Notes under the pieces: model-generated | The model's input: the letters and a program-made list of their open reading frames with translations, nothing else | Database searches by the model: none | What the model was told of the DNA's origin: nothing | Made by a program: the position numbers and the translations under genes | Part shown: piece after piece, positions 23,809 through 35,879 of the stretch | Layout of the letters: every line of letters begins with the position of its first letter | Position numbering within the stretch: the first letter of the stretch is position 1 | DNA from: Cladobotryum mycophilum | Taxonomy: Eukaryota > Ascomycota > Sordariomycetes > Hypocreales > Hypocreaceae | NCBI GenBank assembly: GCA_036429605.1 | Contig: JAVFKD010000005.1 | Coordinates: 1 to 42,963, forward strand | Direction of reading: 5' to 3' | Length of the DNA: 42,963 bases

Positions 23809-25988
23809 ATGAAGCGACGCGGTCGTGCCGGTCCTGGCGATCATGGAACGCGCAAGAAGCAGAAGATCGATGACGAGGCGAACCTCGGCGGGACGGTGGG
23901 GGATGCGTTGACCCCTCGGGAGGAGGCGAAGCCCTATCGACTGGGCATCGCGAGGCTGTCCCTCGACTCCATGGACTTTACCTGGGAGCGAGGGAAGAAT
24001 CGCCCCCTGGACGAGGGCCACGCTCGCAAGTTTTGCTCTGCCTTTGGGAAAGGGGCCCTGCTCAGGCAGGCTGAGGAGAATTACCTCGTCGTCACCTGTA
24101 GCAGGGCGGCGGCCGAGAAGGCCTTTGCGAACGTCGACCCTGCTACCGCCGCCAGCGACTTACCGGTTCTCGACTTCGTGGGCCTGACCGGCGAGAGGGC
24201 GAGGGTTCTCGCGGGCCAGCATCGCATGGCTGGCCTGAAGATGCACGTCGAAGCCCGTAAGCTGGGCCACGACGAGCTCTGGTGGACCTGCGAGGTGTAC
24301 GATGGTATGTTGCCCCCCTCGAAGGAGACGCGGCCGGTACTCTGACGCACCCCGTACAGCGAAGCTACCTCCCGATCTCGCGCTGGGGCTCTCCGTGAAC
24401 AGGCAGGACATCAGGCTCCCCGACGGCCACGGGGAGGTCTGGATGCAGCTCGCCGCTGCCTCGGAGCGGGATCGCGACCTCTTCAGCGGCAATAGGGCGT
24501 CCGTCGAGGCCCGCATCCAGGCAAGGCTGCATCTGGGTGGCGATGCCAAGTTCCCCCTCCGCCGGTTCCTGACTCTGTGGAGGAACACGGCCTGGCGGGA
24601 CTTCATCACCAGATGGTGCTCCGTGTCTCTCGGCAAGGAGAACTTTACCGTGTCCGCCTGGTCCGTCCTGGCTAGCCGCCGCATCGATGCCGTACGTTTG
24701 CTGCCTCTGGAGGCCCGGGAGGCCTTGTGCTGACTCGCGTCGTGCAGTTTTGGTTCGACCGCCTCGAGGCCGTCCTGAGCACCCTGTCCGTCATCGACTC
24801 GTGCGTGCGGACTTCGGTCGCCCCGAGCTACTTCATACTCGCCCGAGACTGGGAGCTGTTGGGCGAGGCCTTCGAGCGCGGCGGTTCGCTGGATGCCCTC
24901 GTCGACGACCTCTTTTTCCCCCAGGAGGGGCAGCGCAGGAGGGGCTTTCTGACCCATGCTGCCCGGCCTGATTACGACAAGCTCCATGGTTTCCTCAGGG
25001 GCAGGCCTGACCTTGCCTTTCCTCCGTTTCTACACTTGACCGAGATGAAGAGGGACGAGTCCGAACGCCTGAAGCTGGTCATGATGCACGTCGTCGCCTG
25101 GGTCGATCCGGCATCGCTATCTACCAAGAAGATCGAGTCCAACGGCCACTCCCTGTTACGGGACGACTTAACGACAGCCCTCGAGGGCGTCCCCGGCGTC
25201 TCTGGCGACCTGGGCGAGATGGCCGCCAGTATCCAGACGGGGGTCCTGAATTACTCTGTCGACTTACTGGACGACCTACGGGCGCTCAGGGGCTCCGATC
25301 TCGAGGTCCTGCCGGGGCAAGCCGGGCCTGCATACGGGGACCGCTTCGTTCGCGGGCCCTTCTGGCCCGGCTTGCTCGAGGTCGTCCGGGGCCTCCTCCC
25401 GTCTCTCCCCCTGCGCTGGGAGCGACCTTCGCCCGCCGCTGAGGGGGGCCTCGTCTGCTGCGGGGGGCGATGCCTGGGCTGCTCAGCTCGGCTTGCTGGT
25501 CGACGCGTTGCCTGAGGTGGCTGCGAAGGCGCACCTGCACCGCGGGGCAGCCCTCGACAGGCTGTCTTCCAAGGTGCGCCACGTCGTCCTCCAATGGTCG
25601 CGGGAGGAGGAGGAGGCACCCGCTTCGAGGCCTAGTGCGCCACGTCTTAGCCCCGTGGCGCCCCCGCGCGCGCAGACACCACCCGCGTCGTGCCATCGTC
25701 GATCGACGAGGACGACCTGCGTAGTGACCCTGCGATGGACGAGATGGTCGGTTCTGCCCCCGCTGCCCGTACCATAGATCTTGCTCGTTCTCCCCCGACT
25801 CCGTCTCCCCGCTCCCCCGGTAATCGTTCTGAGGGGGCTCCCGGAGTCTTTCCGGAGGCCAGGGGCATCGGGCTGTATCCGGCAAGGCTGCCTCCAAGTC
25901 TAAGAAGGGTACGCGCAAGTCTAGGCTTCTCGACTCTGTGCCGGCCGGGAAAGAGCCGGCTTGGAAGAGTCTACCTATCGCGAAGTGA
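23809..25988 (+). CDS. GQHR-motif protein, ParB-superfamily/DUF3723-like
   Basis: Exons 23809-24304, 24360-24691 and 24748-25988 join in phase through introns of 55 and 56 bp (GTATGT..CAG; GTACGT..CAG; both with CTGAC). Residues about 64-170 resemble a ParB/Srx-type fold: 'NRPLDEGHARKFCSAF', a strand 'YLVVTC', then 'LAGQHRMAGL' (GQHR 136-139) and 'ELWWTCEVYD'. DUF3723 and DGQHR proteins, common in mobile regions of fungi and bacteria, share this GQHR and WWT pattern; function here is unproven. The C-terminal part is basic ('SKSKKGTRKSRLLDSVPAGK') and ends in TGA at 25986. In exon 3 the frame shifts at G6 runs near 25444 and 25462, a C5 run near 25663 and a G5 run near 25835; each needs one base. 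No internal stop codons otherwise. Confidence 0.6.
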
Positions 25989-26255
25989 GTTGGCTGGTTC
26001 CGGCCCCGGGTTTACCCTTGCACCTGCATCCTGGCCTTGGTGATCGGCGATGTGACAGGCGATGTGACAGGCGATGATGAACGAGCTCGTACATGACGTG
26101 CACGATGTAGTGTTAGGCTTTGCCTCGGGTCGGCTTGGGCAAGTAGGAAAGCTGTCCCCTGCTGGTATCTGCTCCATCCCTTCACTTATACTCGTTTAAG
26201 CACGTCTGCTATAACAAACAAAGCATCATTAACTCAATTACCATCTACGATTGCG
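25989..26255. other. Short intergenic region with a 12-bp tandem repeat
   Basis: GGCGATGTGACA occurs in tandem near 26046-26080. Otherwise a presumed promoter region of the next gene. Confidence 0.5.
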
Positions 26256-29200
26256 ATGTCTCAGTGTTTCTATCAAAACCGGGAAGCGGCGCCGGCCGGT
26301 TCGGGGAGCGAGTTCCGGTTCGCCGATACCCCTGCGCCCGATGAGAGTGCCGGGGCCGTCGACCCTAACGCCTCGGGAGACGAGGGCTATTACAACGATG
26401 GTCTTCCCTCCCACGCGTCCCTGTACGAGAGCGATGGCGACAGTGATACCGGCTCGAGCCAGCAGGGGCGCCAGAACACGGCCAACGGCGTAAGGAACGG
26501 GGAGTTTGTCCTGAATCGTATGCATCCCCCCTAGGGTATTCTGCGTTGTGGTCTGTATCTTATGGCACGGGGGTATATTCTGACTTGTACGGCACTAGCC
26601 ACTAAGCTAGCTAGTATCGTCTGCTCGGATAGGTTCGACGCCCAGCGAGCCATGAGCTTGCTGCAGACAGGACACTCGATCGACTACGGCCGCCAGGGCT
26701 TCCGTGTTAGGCCGGACGACGAGCTGAGGCCCGAGTTCTTCCTCGACTTTCTCAGCGTTATCGGCCGCCCTCTCTGCGCCCTCTCGCCGGAGAACCCCTT
26801 TACCTTCTTCGACTCCGTCAAATTGACGCTCAAGAACTGGGCCAGCTCCTACAACGACAAGCATGTCAGGCACCTGCTGCCGTTTAGCCTCGCCGGCCGT
26901 ACGTTCCGTATCGCCTCGGGGGGCGCAAACGAATCTTGGTTCATCGTCATGCACCCCCGGCAGGCAGAGGATACCAGCACTCGCAGGCCCAGGCGCGTTG
27001 GGACGGCCCTCTCCCACGCCCGGGCAACGCTGTTATCTGTGTTCATCGTCAACACGCTCGAGACTGAGCTTCAGGGCAGGGGCGTCGATTCCAGCTGGAG
27101 TCTGGGCGGGCCTGCCGTCGCCGAGATGGGGCTCATCGATTGGGCAGTGTTCCAGAAACACTTCATGGATGGGTGGGCGGAATTTGCTCGGCACCAGTCC
27201 GACCTCTTCTGGGCGGGTGTGTCGCCGGCCTTCCACGCTTACGGCTACGGGGCCAACTATCGCATCAGGACCGATGATTCCGAGTTCTTGAGTATGGAGG
27301 AGACCTTGTTGGACTCCGACGATGAACTCGATCACGGATCTGACCTCGGCTCCGATGGGGAATCCAACGCCGGCTCCGACGATGACTTGAGGGGTCGCCT
27401 TTCGCCCTCGCCAGAGGACGTTGAGGAGAGCGATGGTGATGAGCGGGAGGGAGAGGAGTCTTCGCTTGGTGAGAGCTCGGCGGCGGCTCGCCATGAGGCT
27501 TCCGGCTCAGTGGCCGATGACGAGCCCAGCGAACGCGAGAAGGCTGTCCTCGGCTGCATTGACAAAACGCCCGGGCTATCGAGCCTCAAGACGGCGCTGG
27601 ACCATATGTATAAGATGGAGTCCGTCGAGTCCATCTCGTATGCCCTCGCCTGCAACATAAACTGCCTCAGCGGTAAAAGTTGGGGCAATGCAGGCGTACC
27701 CCTCTGCCTCCTCGGCGACCTGAAGCGGCTCAAGGAGCAGTGTTCTAGGGGGATGGGGAGTTCATGTGCTTCCCTCTTGCCTTCCACCCCAGGTACGGCA
27801 ATTTCACCTGTACGCGGCCGCCAACCAGCGTCTCGGACGCGGTAGCCCCCGTGGCCTATAATATGGCCAAGGAGAACTACGGGGCCGAGATTTTGGACCT
27901 TGGCTATTTCCAGTGCTACTCCAACATCAAGCGAGCCATTAGGTTCCGGCCGGAGCAGTTGCTAGTCACCAAGGCCATCCCCACGGGTGCCCTCACGCTA
28001 CATATGGGCGGCGCGGGACTCTCGGGTAAGGCCCGGGAAACCCAGCAGAGACTACTGAGGCATCTTAGCCTGACGGACCGGGGAGCCCCCAAGCCCTTTG
28101 CACGGGAGAGGAGGTTCATACACAAGTGTATTGAGACGGGCCAGTTCGCCTTCAGGATGGAGCAGGTCGTCTCCGTCAGGGTATCGGGGCTGCGGCACGA
28201 AAAGCAAAACTCCGCCAATGTTCTTAGGCCCATCGTACAGCTCGTCAGTTTCTTCTCCAAGGAGAGGGGATCCTACGACTCCATGCTGCGCGCCTTCCCG
28301 TCCAACGCCTTCCCCGGCATTCTTACCTCTTTTGCGACCATATTCGAGACGGTGATCGATGAGATGCATCGGCGGTTCGCGGCGGGCAACGGCCAAGGGC
28401 TCCCCTTACCATCAGCCGAGGGTGTTGCCGCGATTGATCGACTCGCCAACTTCTGCTTCACTGGCGACCCGAGGTGCTTGCCCACCGCTATATTCGAGAA
28501 CCTCGGTACGCTCAGGCATCTCCAGCACCACGCGTGGCCCTACATCTCAAAGGCCAAGCTTGACCTGTACAGAGGCTCCATGAATATGGTATCTTGGCCC
28601 AAGGGCCGCAACGATGGCCCCAGGCTTCTACACACTGCTGCGCTGGCCTTTTATTATGGCCTGGAGGTCGCTGCCAACCGGGGTACCCATCTGTGGGTTC
28701 AGCACATGATAGAGCAGCGTCGTAGCAAGGGCGATGTTGTGCTTCGTGTCTTTGAGCATCATCTTATTCCGGAGGTACAGCAGTTCTTTTGCTACAGGAT
28801 GAAGATAGCTCTAAGGGCCGTAGAGGGTATAGCCACTGCGGTTACGGATGCGATAGATTGTCTTGATCAATGGGCAGCTATAAAGGAGGCTGATGCTTGT
28901 TTTACTGTGGAGTAAGTTTAGACTCTTTTATTTACTGCGGACAAAAACCTAATATTATCTAGGTGGCTTAAACGGATAAAGGCACGTCTTTTTAGCGCTT
29001 TTAATAACAGGGTCAAAGTGGAAATTACAGGTCTGAGGGATTTTGCTTCGCTTCTTGTCAAAGCATTATATACCGAGTCGGAGGGTAAGCGTTATGCGTC
29101 CAAGAACATGACCTGGTTAATTACTCTTCGGGCTATGGTACCATTATACGCTACGGGTAATAAAACTCACGATCGGCTTGACTGGGAAGCCTGTCTTATT

Positions 29201-30084
29201 ATAGCTTTACAGCGTTACAGGGTTTCCTGGCTGTTGGGTACTTCTCGTGCGACCCTAACATCTCAGATTATCCGAGAGCTCTCATCATCAAGCGAAACGC
29301 TAAGTATGAGCATTTTATCTGCCCTGTCAGGAAGCCTAAAGAGAAAAGCACTTGAGTCCGACGAGAGGCGAAGGGCTGCTCAGAGACAAAGGGTAAATCG
29401 AAGAATAGACTTCGGACATCATCTGCCCTTTGCTCATGTGCCCTCGATGATCGACGATGGTTTTCGTGGTATAGAGAATCATTTTGGTAACAAGGGAGGG
29501 GATCCACAAGTCATGGGCCATTATCGAAGGGCCCGTCAATGTCTCGAGGTTTCTATGGGGGAACCTCTGGTGAACCTAATGCTTATGCTGGTTCTGACCT
29601 TGGCAGCATCGTCGCCTATGGTTACTGTTAAAAATGGCACGTTTGACTTTAGTGTAACGTCGCACTCCAAAGACAGAGCAGACTTTGCTGCCAGCTTGGT
29701 CACACGCATGCTCTGGTTTCTTAAACCATCCGCTTTTACGATCGAAAATACGCCAGAAATGTATGGTATAACTGAAATGACTAAAAAGATTGGTACGTAT
29801 GAGTAAGGTTTTTGTTTGAGATTGATATGCTGACTGAAATAGAGCACAAATGTGTACCTAACCGCATGCTTGTTGCATTACAGTGGACGGCAAAGCCTTA
29901 TACGACTCGGCGAAACCCTCGGAATTCAGATATTAGATTGTTAGATGAAGCCGTTCTGTGTGAGCGGAATAGTACTCTTTTGGGTTTGATCGCCAGACCG
30001 GAGCAGTTTATTGCTAACGTATTTGGTCCAGATAGTGTGTGGGTAGAGCGATGTGCGTCAATTATAACTGATATAAAAAGGTGA
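26256..30084 (+). CDS. Unrecognised 1197-residue protein, five exons, intact
   Basis: Exons 26256-26517, 26599-27739, 27793-28911, 28963-29792 and 29843-30084 total 3594 bases (1198 codons with TGA) with no internal stop or shift. The four introns (81, 53, 51 and 50 bp) have GT..AG borders, and every join keeps phase; branch points CTGAC or CTAAT are seen in three. Residues about 320-405 are strongly acidic (Asp/Ser/Glu runs such as 'DSDDELDHGSDLGSDGES'); a basic stretch 'KRKALESDERRRAAQRQR' lies in exon 4, suggesting a nuclear protein. No catalytic motif is recognised. Large, intact and intron-bearing among ruined genes, it is probably under selection. Exon 3's start is the weakest junction: another frame there ('RQFHLYAAANQRLGRG') also reads well. 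Confidence 0.75.
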
Positions 30085-30123
30085 GAGGCGGCTGATTTAA
30101 ACAGGAATAAGGGAGAAGATGTG

Positions 30124-30182
30124 GGTTCATTCGAATGCGAATGGGTGGAGGGCTAGCAGATTCATTTGGATCAGAATGAACC
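30124..30182. repeat. Double-palindrome element 3' of the large gene
   Basis: Begins GGTTCATTCGAATGCGAATG and ends ATCAGAATGAACC, starting 40 bp after the stop codon, so likely in the 3' UTR. It directly precedes the GC-palindrome array. Confidence 0.8.
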
Positions 30183-30189
30183 TAAGCCC

Positions 30190-31690
30190 TGATTGACTGC
30201 GTGAAGACCCTGCCCCGCGGGGCAGGTCCCTGACCTTCAAAGTTGATCTTCTTGATTGAGTGCTTGAAGACCCTGCCCCGCGGGGCAGGTCCTTGACCTT
30301 CAAAGTTGATCTTCTTCATTCACTGCTTGCAGACCCTGCCCCGCGGGGCAGGTCCTTGACCTTCAAAGTTGATCTTCTTCATTCACTGCTTGGAGACCCT
30401 GCCCCGCGGGGCAGGTCCTTGGTCTTCTCGATTAAGTGCTTGGAGACCCTGCCCCGCGGGGCAGGTCCCTGACCTTCAAAGTTGATCTTTTTTATTCACC
30501 GCTTGCAGACCCTGCCCCGCGGGGCAGGTCCATGATATTTAAAGTTGATCTTCTTAATTGAGTGCTTGAAGACCCTGCCCCGCGGGGCAGGTCCTTGGTC
30601 TTCTCGATTAAGTGCTTGGAGACCCTGCCCCGCGGGGCAGGTCCCTGACCTTCAAAGTTGATCTTCTTCATTCACCGCTTGCAGACCCTGCCCCGCGGGG
30701 CAGGTCCTTGGTCTTCTCGATTGAGTGCTTGGAGACCCTGCCCCGCGGGGCAGGTCCCTGACATTCAAAGTTGATCTTCTTGATTGAGTGCTTGAAGACC
30801 CTGCCCCGCGGGGCAGGTCCTTGACCTTCAAAGTTGATCTTCTTCATTCACTGCTTGCAGACCCTGCCCCGCGGGGCAGGTCCCTGACCTTCAAAGTTGA
30901 TCTTCTTGATTCACTGCTTGAAGACCCTGCCCCGCGGGGCAGGTCCCTGATGTTTAAAGTTGATCTTCTTCATTCACTGCTTGAAGACCCTGCCCCGCGG
31001 GGCAGGTCCCTGATGTTTAAAGTTGATCTTCTTGATTAAGTGCTTAAAGACCCTGCCCCGCGGGGCAGGTCCTTGACCTTCAAAGTTGATCTTCTTCATT
31101 CACTGCTTGGAGACCCTGCCCCGCGGGGCAGGTCCCTGACCTTTAAAGTTGATCTTCTTGATTCACTGCTTGGAGACCCTGCCCCGCGGGGCAGGTCCAT
31201 GATATTTAAAGTTGATCTTCTTAATTGAGTGCTTGAAGACCCTGCCCCGCGGGGCAGGTCCTTGGTCTTCTCGATTAAGTGCTTGGAGACCCTGCCCCGC
31301 GGGGCAGGTCCCTGACCTTCAAAGTTGATCTTCTTGATTCACTGCTTGAAGACCCTGCCCCGCGGGGCAGGTCCTTGGTCTTCTCGATTGAGTGCTTGGA
31401 GACCCTGCCCCGCGGGGCAGGTCCTTGACCTTCAAAGTTGATCTTCTTCATTCACTGCTTGGAGACCCTGCCCCGCGGGGCAGGTCCCTGACATTTAAAG
31501 TTGATCTTCTTGATTGAGTGCTTGAAGACCCTGCCCCGCGGGGCAGGTCCTTGGTCTTCTCGATTAAGTGCTTGGAGACCCTGCCCCGCGGGGCAGGTCC
31601 CTGACCTTTAAAGTTGATCGTCTTGATTTAACTGCTTAAAGACCCTGCCCCGCGGGGCAGGGTCCTTGACCTTGATAGTTAATCTTAGTT
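30190..31690. repeat. Tandem array with 25 copies of an invariant GC palindrome
   Basis: Twenty-five copies of CCTGCCCCGCGGGGCAGG, a perfect 18-bp palindrome inside GACC...GGTC, occur between 30206 and 31664. Start-to-start spacing is 63 bp (17 times), 50 bp (6 times) or 64 bp (once). The long unit carries 'TTCAAAGTTGATCTTCTTGA' with small variations; the short unit has 'CTTGGTCTTCTCGATTAAG'. All 25 palindromes are identical while the spacers vary, and the last copy extends to a perfect 24-bp palindrome. The 63-bp unit keeps frame by chance, so short reading frames appear, but 50-bp units break them. Confidence 0.97.
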
Positions 31691-33225
31691 AACTGATTAA
31701 AGACTTTAATTTTCTAGTACTTGAACTATAATAATAGTAATTAAATAATTTATTTATTTATTTATTTAATTTTTAATTTTTAATTTTTTTTATTATATTA
31801 TTCATTTTTAAAAACATCTAAAATTCTACTTTTTTTTAACTCTAACCCTAGGCCTTAAGACGAGTTTTTCGCCTATAATTTTTGCTTTGGGGTTTGGGGT
31901 TTCGGGTTTCGAGTTTGGCGTTAAAATTTTATTATATTAATTAATACACTCTCTTACATTTTATTACATACATAAACCTATATTATTATTTATTCTAAAA
32001 ACTCTATACTTAATAAATCCCTCTTATTACCTATTTCTTATCTTATTTTTATCTTTTACTTTGAATCACAACTTTTTAATTTATTTATTCATTTATTTAT
32101 TATTCTTTGTTTTTATTCTTATCTTTATATTTAAACCTATACCTTACTTATTAACCTTCTTTTATTTTATTTTTTTATATTGCTGTTAACCCTCTTATTT
32201 ATAAACACTCGCTTTATTCTTATCCGAATCAATTTCCTGCCCTTACCTTTTCATTCCTATCTGAATGAACCCACTCCCTAATATACCTTAACCTTTATAA
32301 CCTTATATTACTTTTTATATCTATAAACTAACAACAAACACTATAACCCTGACCCTGATATTTATGTCTATTAACTAAAAAAAATTATAACCCTGACCTT
32401 GATATCTATTACCTTCTTTTAATAACTTCTCTCTTTTAAATAATAACTATACTTATTTTAACTTTTTTTTTCTTTAAACCTCTTTTACTTTTTTTACTCG
32501 CCCTTAAATTACTTTAACTTTCTATGGCTTTTATTATACTTATATTATATATTATTTATTTATTTGTTTATTATATATTACTCTTTAATCTTATTTAACT
32601 GTTCTCTATTCTTTATTTCTTTTCTTACTTTTATACCCTTTAATTATAAACCCTCACTTTATTCTTATCCGAATCAATTTCCTGCCCTTGCTCTCTTATT
32701 CCTATCTGAATGAACTCACTCTCTTATACCCTATTCTCTTTTTTATTATTATTTACTATAATTATAACTTATATCATAAATATTAATTTCTTGTTTTTTT
32801 AATCCCCCCATTAAAAACCTTACTATTATTGGCCTTTTTAATCCCTGTATTAAAATCCCTTTTTTTATCCTTTTAATCCATGCATGGAAATCCCTGTTTA
32901 TTGGCCTTTTCAATTCGTGGATTTAAAACCCTTACCCTTATTGGCCTTTCTAATCCCTGCATTGAAAACCCTTACCTTTATTGGCCTTTTTAATCCACGT
33001 ATTTAAAACCCTTCTTCCTATCTCTTTTAATCCATGCATTTAAAACCCTTCTTCTATTTCTTTTAATCCGTGCATTAAAAACCCTTCTTTTTATTATTAC
33101 TCTTCACTTTCTATAACTATTATTTATTTACTATTTATTATTTTCTTATTTTATATTCTTTACTTTATTTTCTCAAACCCTATCATTACTATTAAACCCT
33201 TAACTCATATACTATTTTTCTTACC
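31691..33225. other. AT-rich, pyrimidine-rich intergenic block with degenerate repeats
   Basis: No gene. Telomere-like traces (CTAACCCTAGG near 31845; GGGGTTTGGGGTTTCGGG near 31890) and CCCTGACC motifs near 32345 and 32395. Two copies of a palindrome pair with a longer spacer lie at about 32212-32271 and 32657-32716, nearly identical to each other. Confidence 0.6.
32790..33090. repeat. Degenerate ~40-bp tandem repeat (AATCC-RTG-ATT-AAAACCCTT)
   Basis: About eight units share 'TTTTAATCC(A/G)TGCATTTAAAACCCTT' and a spacer 'CTTATTGGCC'. Related single units recur near 35455-35560 and 36215-36245, always beside remnants of the second RecQ-like gene. Confidence 0.7.
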
Positions 33226-35195
33226 CTATTCTTCAACTAATTTACATAATCTATAAAATACCCTACACAACCGGCTACTTTCCATCCCTCCCCATAACAC
33301 TCTCTCTCCCATCCACCCCCACATCTCCTCTAACCCATCATTACTGTCAATCACAACTCCATCCAAACCCGCCATCTCTAATATCACATACCCCGTTGCC
33401 TCCCCGTAAAACCCGCATATCCCCCCGTATACCTCGCTCAACACTCCCGAGTACTGACACCCCTTGCCCTTTACCCTCCTGAACCCGCTCCCGTCCTCGT
33501 CCGCCGCCTCCCAACTCGCGCATATTGCCTGCCGTAACCCGCACCCGTAACACCCCGCATACGCCCCGAACCGCCGCTTCCCAAACATCTCCTCCTCCAC
33601 CTCCGACACGTTGCCACGTACTACTGCCCACATCGACCCCCCTTGTCCGGGCACAAATCCATCTTGTGGTCCGCTTCCAATGCCCCCCTAACTTGCACAC
33701 CACGCAACACCCTGCCCACTTTTCCAACTGCCTCTCGAACTCCTCGCCCGATGCCCCCTCTGACATCCGAGCCCTCTCCGCCTCCCACCCATCGTACCGT
33801 GCCTCTTGCTTGACCATCTCGAACCTCTCCCGGATCTCCCTTGCGCTTACGTCGCCCTCGTCGCCCTCGTCGCCCTCTTCGCCCTCTTCGCCCTCCATCA
33901 TCGCCACTTCCTTCTCTGCCTCCGTGTCCCAACGCCTCCTCTCACACACATCACACACTGCCTCGACCTCCGAGCATCCCAATCTCTCTAACCAACTGTC
34001 CATCACCTTATCTAAAATAACCCTTCGGCACCATTTACCTGATACATACTCCTTGACCACCTCTTCCCACCTCTCCTTTTCTTTTGCCTTCTTCCCTTTC
34101 TTCCCGTTCTTTCTGTTCTTTCTTTTCTTTCCCTTCCCCGTCTCTCCCCCTTTTCCCTTTGGTCCACTCCCCGTATCCTCCTCTCGACCCATTACCCCGC
34201 AAACCACCACTGCCTCGCTCTTCGTCCCGTCCCGCCCCCTCGCCCGCTCTCCTGTACGTAATCTCGCAACTTGCCCGGCATCCCCGCGTGCACCACTAAT
34301 CGTATGTCCGGCATGTCTACCCCCATCCCCAATGCGTTCGTCGCCACTATTAACGTCCCGTCCCTGATCCACGCCCTTAACCTTCGTTGCTTGCCCTCCG
34401 TTGTGTCGATCTTGTTGTAATACGCCTCGCAACCCAACGTCTCCGCCAACCCCTTGACCCGCTCCACCGATCCGCCGTATACGATCGCCCTGCCCTCCTC
34501 GTGCCGGTTTAACCACTCCCTCACCATTCGGCAAACCCTCTTATCCTCTTCCTCCTCTTCCTCGTCCCACCCTGCCTTCACCATCTCTACCCTGTACTCG
34601 ATGTTCTGCCTTATCGTTCGCCATCGGAACATCTTCACCCTCGTCGCCGATAACTTGGCCACCTTGAAAAACTCCTCCTCGTCACCCGGCGCTAACGTTG
34701 CTGTCAAAAACACCTTTTGCACCCCCCAATCGCGCAACGTCTCCCCTAACTGCCGTAACTGCGGCCTGAACTTGTCGCCTCCGTCTAATAAAACGTGGCA
34801 CTCGTCCACCACTACCCGGTCTAATGCCTGCCGTGCATGTAATCGGTTAACGAAATCCCGGAACCCTTTCGTCACTGCCGACTCGGGCGTCACGAACACG
34901 ATCGATGCCGCTCCGTTGCTCCCTTGGCTCTGCCAAATGTATGCCTCGATCTTGCTTTTCTCGCATCGCTCGTGTAAATCCCCCCGCAACGATACCAACG
35001 GCACAATCACAATCGTCGTCCCGTCCGCCGAACAAAACGCCAGTAACATAAACGATAAACTCTTTCCCTTTCCTGTCCCTGTAATCTATATAATCGGGCT
35101 CTCCCCGTGTATAACCGCCTGTATTACCTTTTCCTGCTGCCCCCTGAACTGGGAACCCTCTCTAAATACGACTGGTATAACACTGATATGCGCGC
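33226..35195 (-). pseudogene. Second RecQ-like helicase, 5'-truncated and frameshifted
   Basis: Minus-strand helicase core: Q motif 'FRGQQEKVIQAV', Walker A 'TGTGKGKS', motif II 'VVDECHVLLDG' (DECH), motif III 'LTATL', motif V 'NALGMGVDMPDIRLVVH', motif VI 'YVQESGRGG', then a C-terminal Cys-rich part ('CDVCERR', 'GCCVVCKLGG', 'CYGCGLRQAIC'). This is the layout of fungal telomere-linked helicases, but the sequence is clearly different from the gene at 37268-41767. A TAG at 35086-35088 lies just before Walker A (likely former CAG). Three shifts, near 34240, 33690 and 33645, each lie in a G5 or G6 run. The N-terminal portion is missing upstream of about 35195. Confidence 0.82.
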
Positions 35196-35649
35196 GATTT
35201 TAATTATAGCCGAATAAATCGGTGTATAATCCAACGGGCTCATCCACCCCTTATTATCCCGGATCCCTAACACCTCACTTCATTCTAATCCGAATCAATT
35301 TCCTTCTTTTACTTTTTCTGTTCTTATCCGAATAAACCCACTCTCTTATACCTGTAACCTCTAAACCTCTTATTTAAACTCTCTCTTAAACTCTATTGCC
35401 TTTTCTTAACTATTTGCTTTACTTATTACTTATATTATAAACCCTTATTTCCTGCCTTTTTAATCCGTGGATTCAAAACCCTTCTTCTTATCCCTTCTAA
35501 TCCACGGATTCAAAACCCCTCTTTCTATCTCTTTTTTATCCATCCATAAAAAACCCTTACTCATTTACTTTCTCTTCACCTTATTACCCTATATCCCTTA
35601 TCTATTACTTTACTCTCTCTTACCCTATTATTATTATTCCCTAAACTTA
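35196..35649. other. AT-rich spacer with a palindrome pair
   Basis: No gene. A long-spacer palindrome pair at about 35278-35339 resembles those at 32212 and 32657; two units of the AATCC-GTGGATT repeat lie near 35462-35520. Confidence 0.55.
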
Positions 35650-35850
35650 TATACTATTACTCCTACCCTATTTTTTAACTAATTTATATAACCTATTAAA
35701 TACCCTATACAATCGATTGCTTTCTAACCCTCCCTATGTTACCCGCCCCCTTAACCACATAAACATCTCCTCTAACCCACTGCTACTGTCAATCACAATA
35801 CCATCCTCTCTCGCTATCTCTAACCCTACATACCCCATTGCCTCTTAGCC
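35650..35850 (-). pseudogene. Short relic of the second RecQ-like gene's 3' end
   Basis: Aligns by eye with about 33205-33410: the landmarks 'ACCCTATACAATCGATTGC', 'ACATCTCCTCTAACCCA', 'CTACTGTCAATCACAA' and 'TACATACCCCATTGCC' recur in order. Too short and mutated to encode anything. Confidence 0.75.
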
Positions 35851-35879
35851 CTTCGTGCCTTACTCCCTGTCGGGGTGGG

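Noticed and set aside
30260..31228. Repeat protein with 21-residue units (DPAPRGRSL...)
   Set aside because: The 63-bp unit keeps frame, but the 50-bp units break it repeatedly, and there is no start or domain context.
30190..31690. CRISPR-like array
   Set aside because: Regular palindrome plus spacer resembles CRISPR, but the spacers are themselves repeated, there are no cas genes, and the host is a eukaryote.
33525..34367. 280-codon Ser/Pro-rich plus-strand frame
   Set aside because: Antisense of the second RecQ-like pseudogene.
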